Made by a program: the position numbers and the translations under genes
Assembly (NCBI GenBank): GCA_002633005.1
Contig: NMRA01000118.1
Span: 739,678-803,677 of the forward strand
Direction of reading: 5' to 3'
DNA length: 64,000 nucleotides
Origin: Phoronis australis
Lineage: Eukaryota > Phoronida > Phoronidae
Notes under the pieces: model-generated
The model's input: only the letters and a program-made list of their open reading frames with translations
Told to the model about the DNA's origin: nothing
Database searches by the model: none
Shown: in pieces, positions 63,587-64,000 of the stretch
Layout of the letters: each line of letters starts with the position of its first letter
How positions within the stretch are numbered: position 1 is the first letter of the stretch

Positions 63587-64000
63587 GTGGGTTTAACATT
63601 TTCCGTATTGCAGCTTCACAGTAGGTGATACGTTCAATTCTGCGATGTAACTTTCAGAATCCTGAACAATTTAATGCTTATGTCACAAGAATCATTTTGA
63701 ATTTCTGATAACTGCAAAACACAGACCATGCTTTAGTTTACTGGTCATCAAATGCGAACTCGAAATAAGCTGTCATCTATCTAAACCACAATGTATATGT
63801 ACTTCAGCGTAAAATGAAAACACATACCTTGAAATCTCACAGAAGTAGAACGGGATATGTCAATAATATTTTCGAGTTCCATTTTGAACAGAAATATTAG
63901 ACTTTGGGATAATTGGTTTTCTTGACTGTAGGCCTACCCCTGGTCTGAGTATGGCTTCTGAGTGGGTTGAATACTTACCTTCTGTTGTTCCAAACACAAA
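63587..64000. other. Intron to window end, nothing recognised
   Basis: No further exon is recognisable before the window ends, so the next one lies outside. Confidence 0.5.

Noticed and set aside
1-64000. CRISPR array, operons, bacterial promoters or integrons
   Set aside because: Nothing of the kind; intron-rich animal sequence. The hairpins and minisatellite lack the spacer structure of a CRISPR array.

Overview
The window is a piece of an animal nuclear genome. Almost all of it belongs to one very large split gene read left to right. Short exons (38-254 bp) with GT/AG borders lie in introns of about 150 bp to 6.6 kb, and the introns are littered with transposon remnants. The frequent tacatgta-type words, GC near 40%, the intron style and the domain set suggest a marine invertebrate deuterostome such as amphioxus or an acorn worm. 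The species cannot be fixed from sequence alone. The assembly has one long N gap (24454-24822) and isolated N bases at 5309 and 14688.

Main gene, part 1 (1099-26699). At least 16 exons encode about 30 leucine-rich repeats (LRRs). Every LRR intron interrupts the same codon position: the last Leu codon is split CT|N, TT|N or AT|N. Two further exons (24999-25036 and 26482-26699) read as an LRR C-terminal cap. One exon joining the array to the cap is missing and most likely sits in the N gap.

Main gene, part 2 (28388-47842). Five exons encode a fibro-slime (PA14-related) domain. Four exons, plus the end of the last fibro-slime exon, encode two cadherin repeats. Three exons encode one F5/8C (discoidin) domain.

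Main gene, part 3 (47952-63586). Three exons encode a cysteine-rich GCC2/GCC3-like region. Four exons encode thrombospondin EGF modules. Five exons, plus parts of their neighbours, encode thrombospondin type 3 repeats. Four exons encode the thrombospondin C-terminal lectin-like domain. The last exon runs on into what looks like the start of a LamG/pentraxin-like domain and ends at a splice donor. The gene therefore continues past both ends of the window. From the cap onward (24999 to 63586) every exon phase matches the next without a break. The visible coding length is about 7.2 kb, or roughly 2,400 residues.

Predicted product: a huge secreted or surface adhesion protein of the thrombospondin superfamily. 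Its N-terminal half is LRR and fibro-slime, and its middle is cadherin and discoidin. It resembles what has been called a mega-thrombospondin. I recall that name but could not check the published domain order.

Intron content: a 5'-truncated non-LTR retrotransposon flanked by 179-bp direct repeats (8014-9482); a 733-bp near-perfect palindrome (11998-12730); a 3.1-kb DNA transposon with terminal inverted repeats (17926-21066); a decayed gene of a widespread invertebrate repeat family (about 32965-34653, minus); a THAP-domain element with long inverted repeats and TTAA ends (38513-40188, Kolobok-like); and a GIY-YIG fragment of a Penelope-like element boxed by 63-bp inverted repeats (40791-41486). 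There are also three copies of a short palindromic MITE, a tRNA-derived SINE head, two short perfect hairpins, a 16-bp minisatellite, an interstitial telomere tract, and a 264-bp duplication of part of an LRR exon that looks like an assembly artefact.
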